A stretch of DNA of 64,000 nt, from NCBI GenBank assembly GCA_025642065.1, contig JAODUP010000347.1, positions 184,501 through 248,500 of the forward strand. Reading direction: 5' to 3'. The stretch comes from Paralvinella palmiformis. Taxonomy: Eukaryota > Annelida > Polychaeta > Terebellida > Alvinellidae. Under the pieces are notes generated by a model. It was not told the origin of the DNA, made no database searches, and saw only the letters and a list, made by a program, of their open reading frames with translations. Numbering within the stretch: the stretch's first letter is position 1; every line of letters starts with the position of its first letter. Below, one piece after another: positions 62,331 through 64,000 of this stretch. Made by a program: the position numbers and the translations under genes.

Positions 62331-63194
62331 TTAATACCTGATCGATATGTAGTCATTGTAAAAATTAATCTCAGCTTAATCTTAAATAATTACCAAATGT
62401 CTGGGCTCAATTGGAGAGAAGAAAAAAAATTTACACATCAACTCAACATCTACCCAACATCTGTCCAGTGAATGTTGTCCCCCTCCCCCTATTTTGGACA
62501 CAGTGTTTACAAACATTAAGTGTTGAGGGAAACGGCTTTAAACAGCTACAGTTAACCAAGTAAACACAGAACGGCTGGTGACAGCCAGGGGTCTCTACCC
62601 TAAACTTCAACAATACAAAAAAACACAGACCAGTTACTACTACTACTATTGCTGCTACTACTACTAGTACGGTGCACGGACAAATGCCCACCAGACAAAT
62701 CCTCACCGGACAAATGCTCACGAGACAATTGCCCACTGGACAAATGCTCACCATTAAAGTGGGAGATTGGAAAAATTGGTTCAAATCTTAATGAGATATG
62801 TATTTGTGAGATGTTACGTTTTCCCCTGAAAGTGAATTACACTCGGCTAAGTTTTGCTTATGTAATGAAAGCGCAATTCCACTTCGCATAAATTACTGGA
62901 AACAAAAGGTTCCTTACAGTTTTCCTTGCATTTCTGGGATGTCGTATTAACACCAACAAAACGTTAGCACAACAGCTTAATGTAGAACAGAGATCGTGTA
63001 GGGATAGACTCATCATATACTGACAGCTAACATTCTAATCGATAGACAAATAGCTATATTATAGTACAAGTTATCTGAAAGATTTAGTTTTAATCGCATT
63101 GATTGTTGTCACTTGATGAATCATCTTCTGATAGAAGGATTATCCAAGTGTAAATATCTCAAAGTCATTTGAACAGGTAATATAACTCTCTCTA

Positions 63195-63226
<32 letters not shown>

Positions 63227-63261
63227 CGCGCGCGCGCGCGTTTTAGCTGTGTATAAGAAGG
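62331..63261. other. intergenic with an F4 tandem motif array
   Basis: 62674-62755 is the GGACAAATGCTCACC array (separate entry). 62578-62615 repeats the motif seen at 33055. No gene seen. (CT)n and (TG)n at 63187-63235. Confidence 0.5.
62672..62755. repeat. array of five GGACAAATGCTCACC-like 15-16-bp units (F4)
   Basis: Units: GGACAAATGCCCACCA, GACAAATCCTCACCG, GGACAAATGCTCACGA, GACAATTGCCCACTG, GGACAAATGCTCACC. The motif plan is the same as the ends of F1-F3 MITEs, but no inverted partner is found nearby. Confidence 0.8.
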
Positions 63262-63385
63262 AACAGGTACAGAGGATCTCGAACCGTGAATTCATACTCT
63301 GGATGTTTCTTCAGGGGACTGAATACCGGAGTGGCGACTTTTCTTGCTGAGACATGTGTAATGTCTCACCAGTCCCTATAGTTTA
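63262..63385 (-). repeat. dispersed repeat or SINE (family G), second copy
   Basis: Inverted relative to 60765-60905; see that entry. (AC)n/(TG)n follows at 63391-63440. Confidence 0.7.
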
Positions 63386-64000
63386 TTCGGGCACACACAC
63401 ACACACACACACACACACGTGTGTGTGTGTGTGTGTGTATTTGTGTGAAAGAGAGAGAGTACACGCTTCAACTTGAAACGAGACTTCTTCAAACGTTGTC
63501 TCGGCGGTTTTGTGATTCTCTGTGCCAGTGCCATACTGCTATAACACACAACATCATACAATAGGCTAGGACAACTATAATAACAGTGTTTAAGATTGGT
63601 GCTATTTAAGGCCATGACTTATTACTCCACGATACTACAGCATACAACACAAAGTCGGTAGATCAATTATGTAAACGCTAGACAACTACACAGACAGACA
63701 CAATGCCATGAAACACGACACCCTCCGGCTGAACACACATATCTACTCCCTATAACACAATAGTACCCGGTAGCTGTGTGTTGTTTAATAAACGTGAACA
63801 TACTCGTATGTGAGAGACATAAAACACAAAGACATCAGAAGTCAGCATCTGACCTCAGAACAAAACACGTACAATCCCTCGACTAACGTCTCTTATCAAT
63901 ACAAAGGCAACTTTTAATAAATGTTAGAGACACTTTTTCTTCCGGTTTATGATAGTCTTCAAAAACACTATTTGATCATTTCTGTGAATCTTTCACCACT
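63386..64000. other. intergenic, nothing recognised
   Basis: (AC)n at 63391-63418 then (TG)n to 63440, which together form a near-perfect inverted repeat. tgattctctgtgccagtgc at 63513-63532 recurs at 58335-58354. No gene seen. Confidence 0.55.

Overview
The window looks like animal nuclear DNA, AT-rich and full of repeats. Coding sequence is sparse and split by large GT-AG introns. There are long (AC)n, (TA)n and (GA)n microsatellites, several tRNA-derived SINE families, LINE and Harbinger remains and many inverted-repeat MITEs. I see no operons, ribosome binding sites, CRISPR arrays or phage genes. The SINE and MITE mix suggests a lophotrochozoan invertebrate, most likely a mollusc; the host is an inference, not something I could confirm.

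Region by region. 1-740 may be the 3' end of a plus-strand gene: a short open tail, then AATAAA signals and a GT-rich element. 0.9-1.6 kb holds a hAT-like element built on an alternating 79/77-bp tandem repeat. 2.2-2.5 kb is a pair of abutting tRNA-derived SINEs. 3.45-3.96 kb is a CpG-rich block with a CRE palindrome and a YY1-like motif, probably regulatory. 5-25.6 kb is a transposon-dense, gene-free block. It contains a Harbinger transposase pseudogene (15-18.2 kb) between inverted copies of a MITE complex (8.6-8.75 plus 12.2-13.4 kb against 22.0-23.4 kb). 25.6-26.4 kb is a broken LINE.

The right half is dominated by one gene on the minus strand, 61573 to 28959. I assembled 14 coding exons by hand from splice signals and reading phase; every junction keeps phase, giving about 1135 residues. 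The predicted protein has a long polar N-terminal region, a central coiled coil of about 250 residues, a second low-complexity polar region and a C-terminal CAP-Gly domain. This architecture points to a microtubule-associated or centrosomal scaffold. I do not recognise a named orthologue. Its introns carry SINEs, hAT-like, Kolobok-like and other MITEs, a LINE fragment, minisatellites and microsatellites. One young SINE sits right beside a splice donor.

The most unusual pattern is that four MITE or array families in the window end in short arrays of related 15-16-bp units that all start GGAC and carry a GCC/GCTCAC core. I saw no complete, clearly new enzymatic system.
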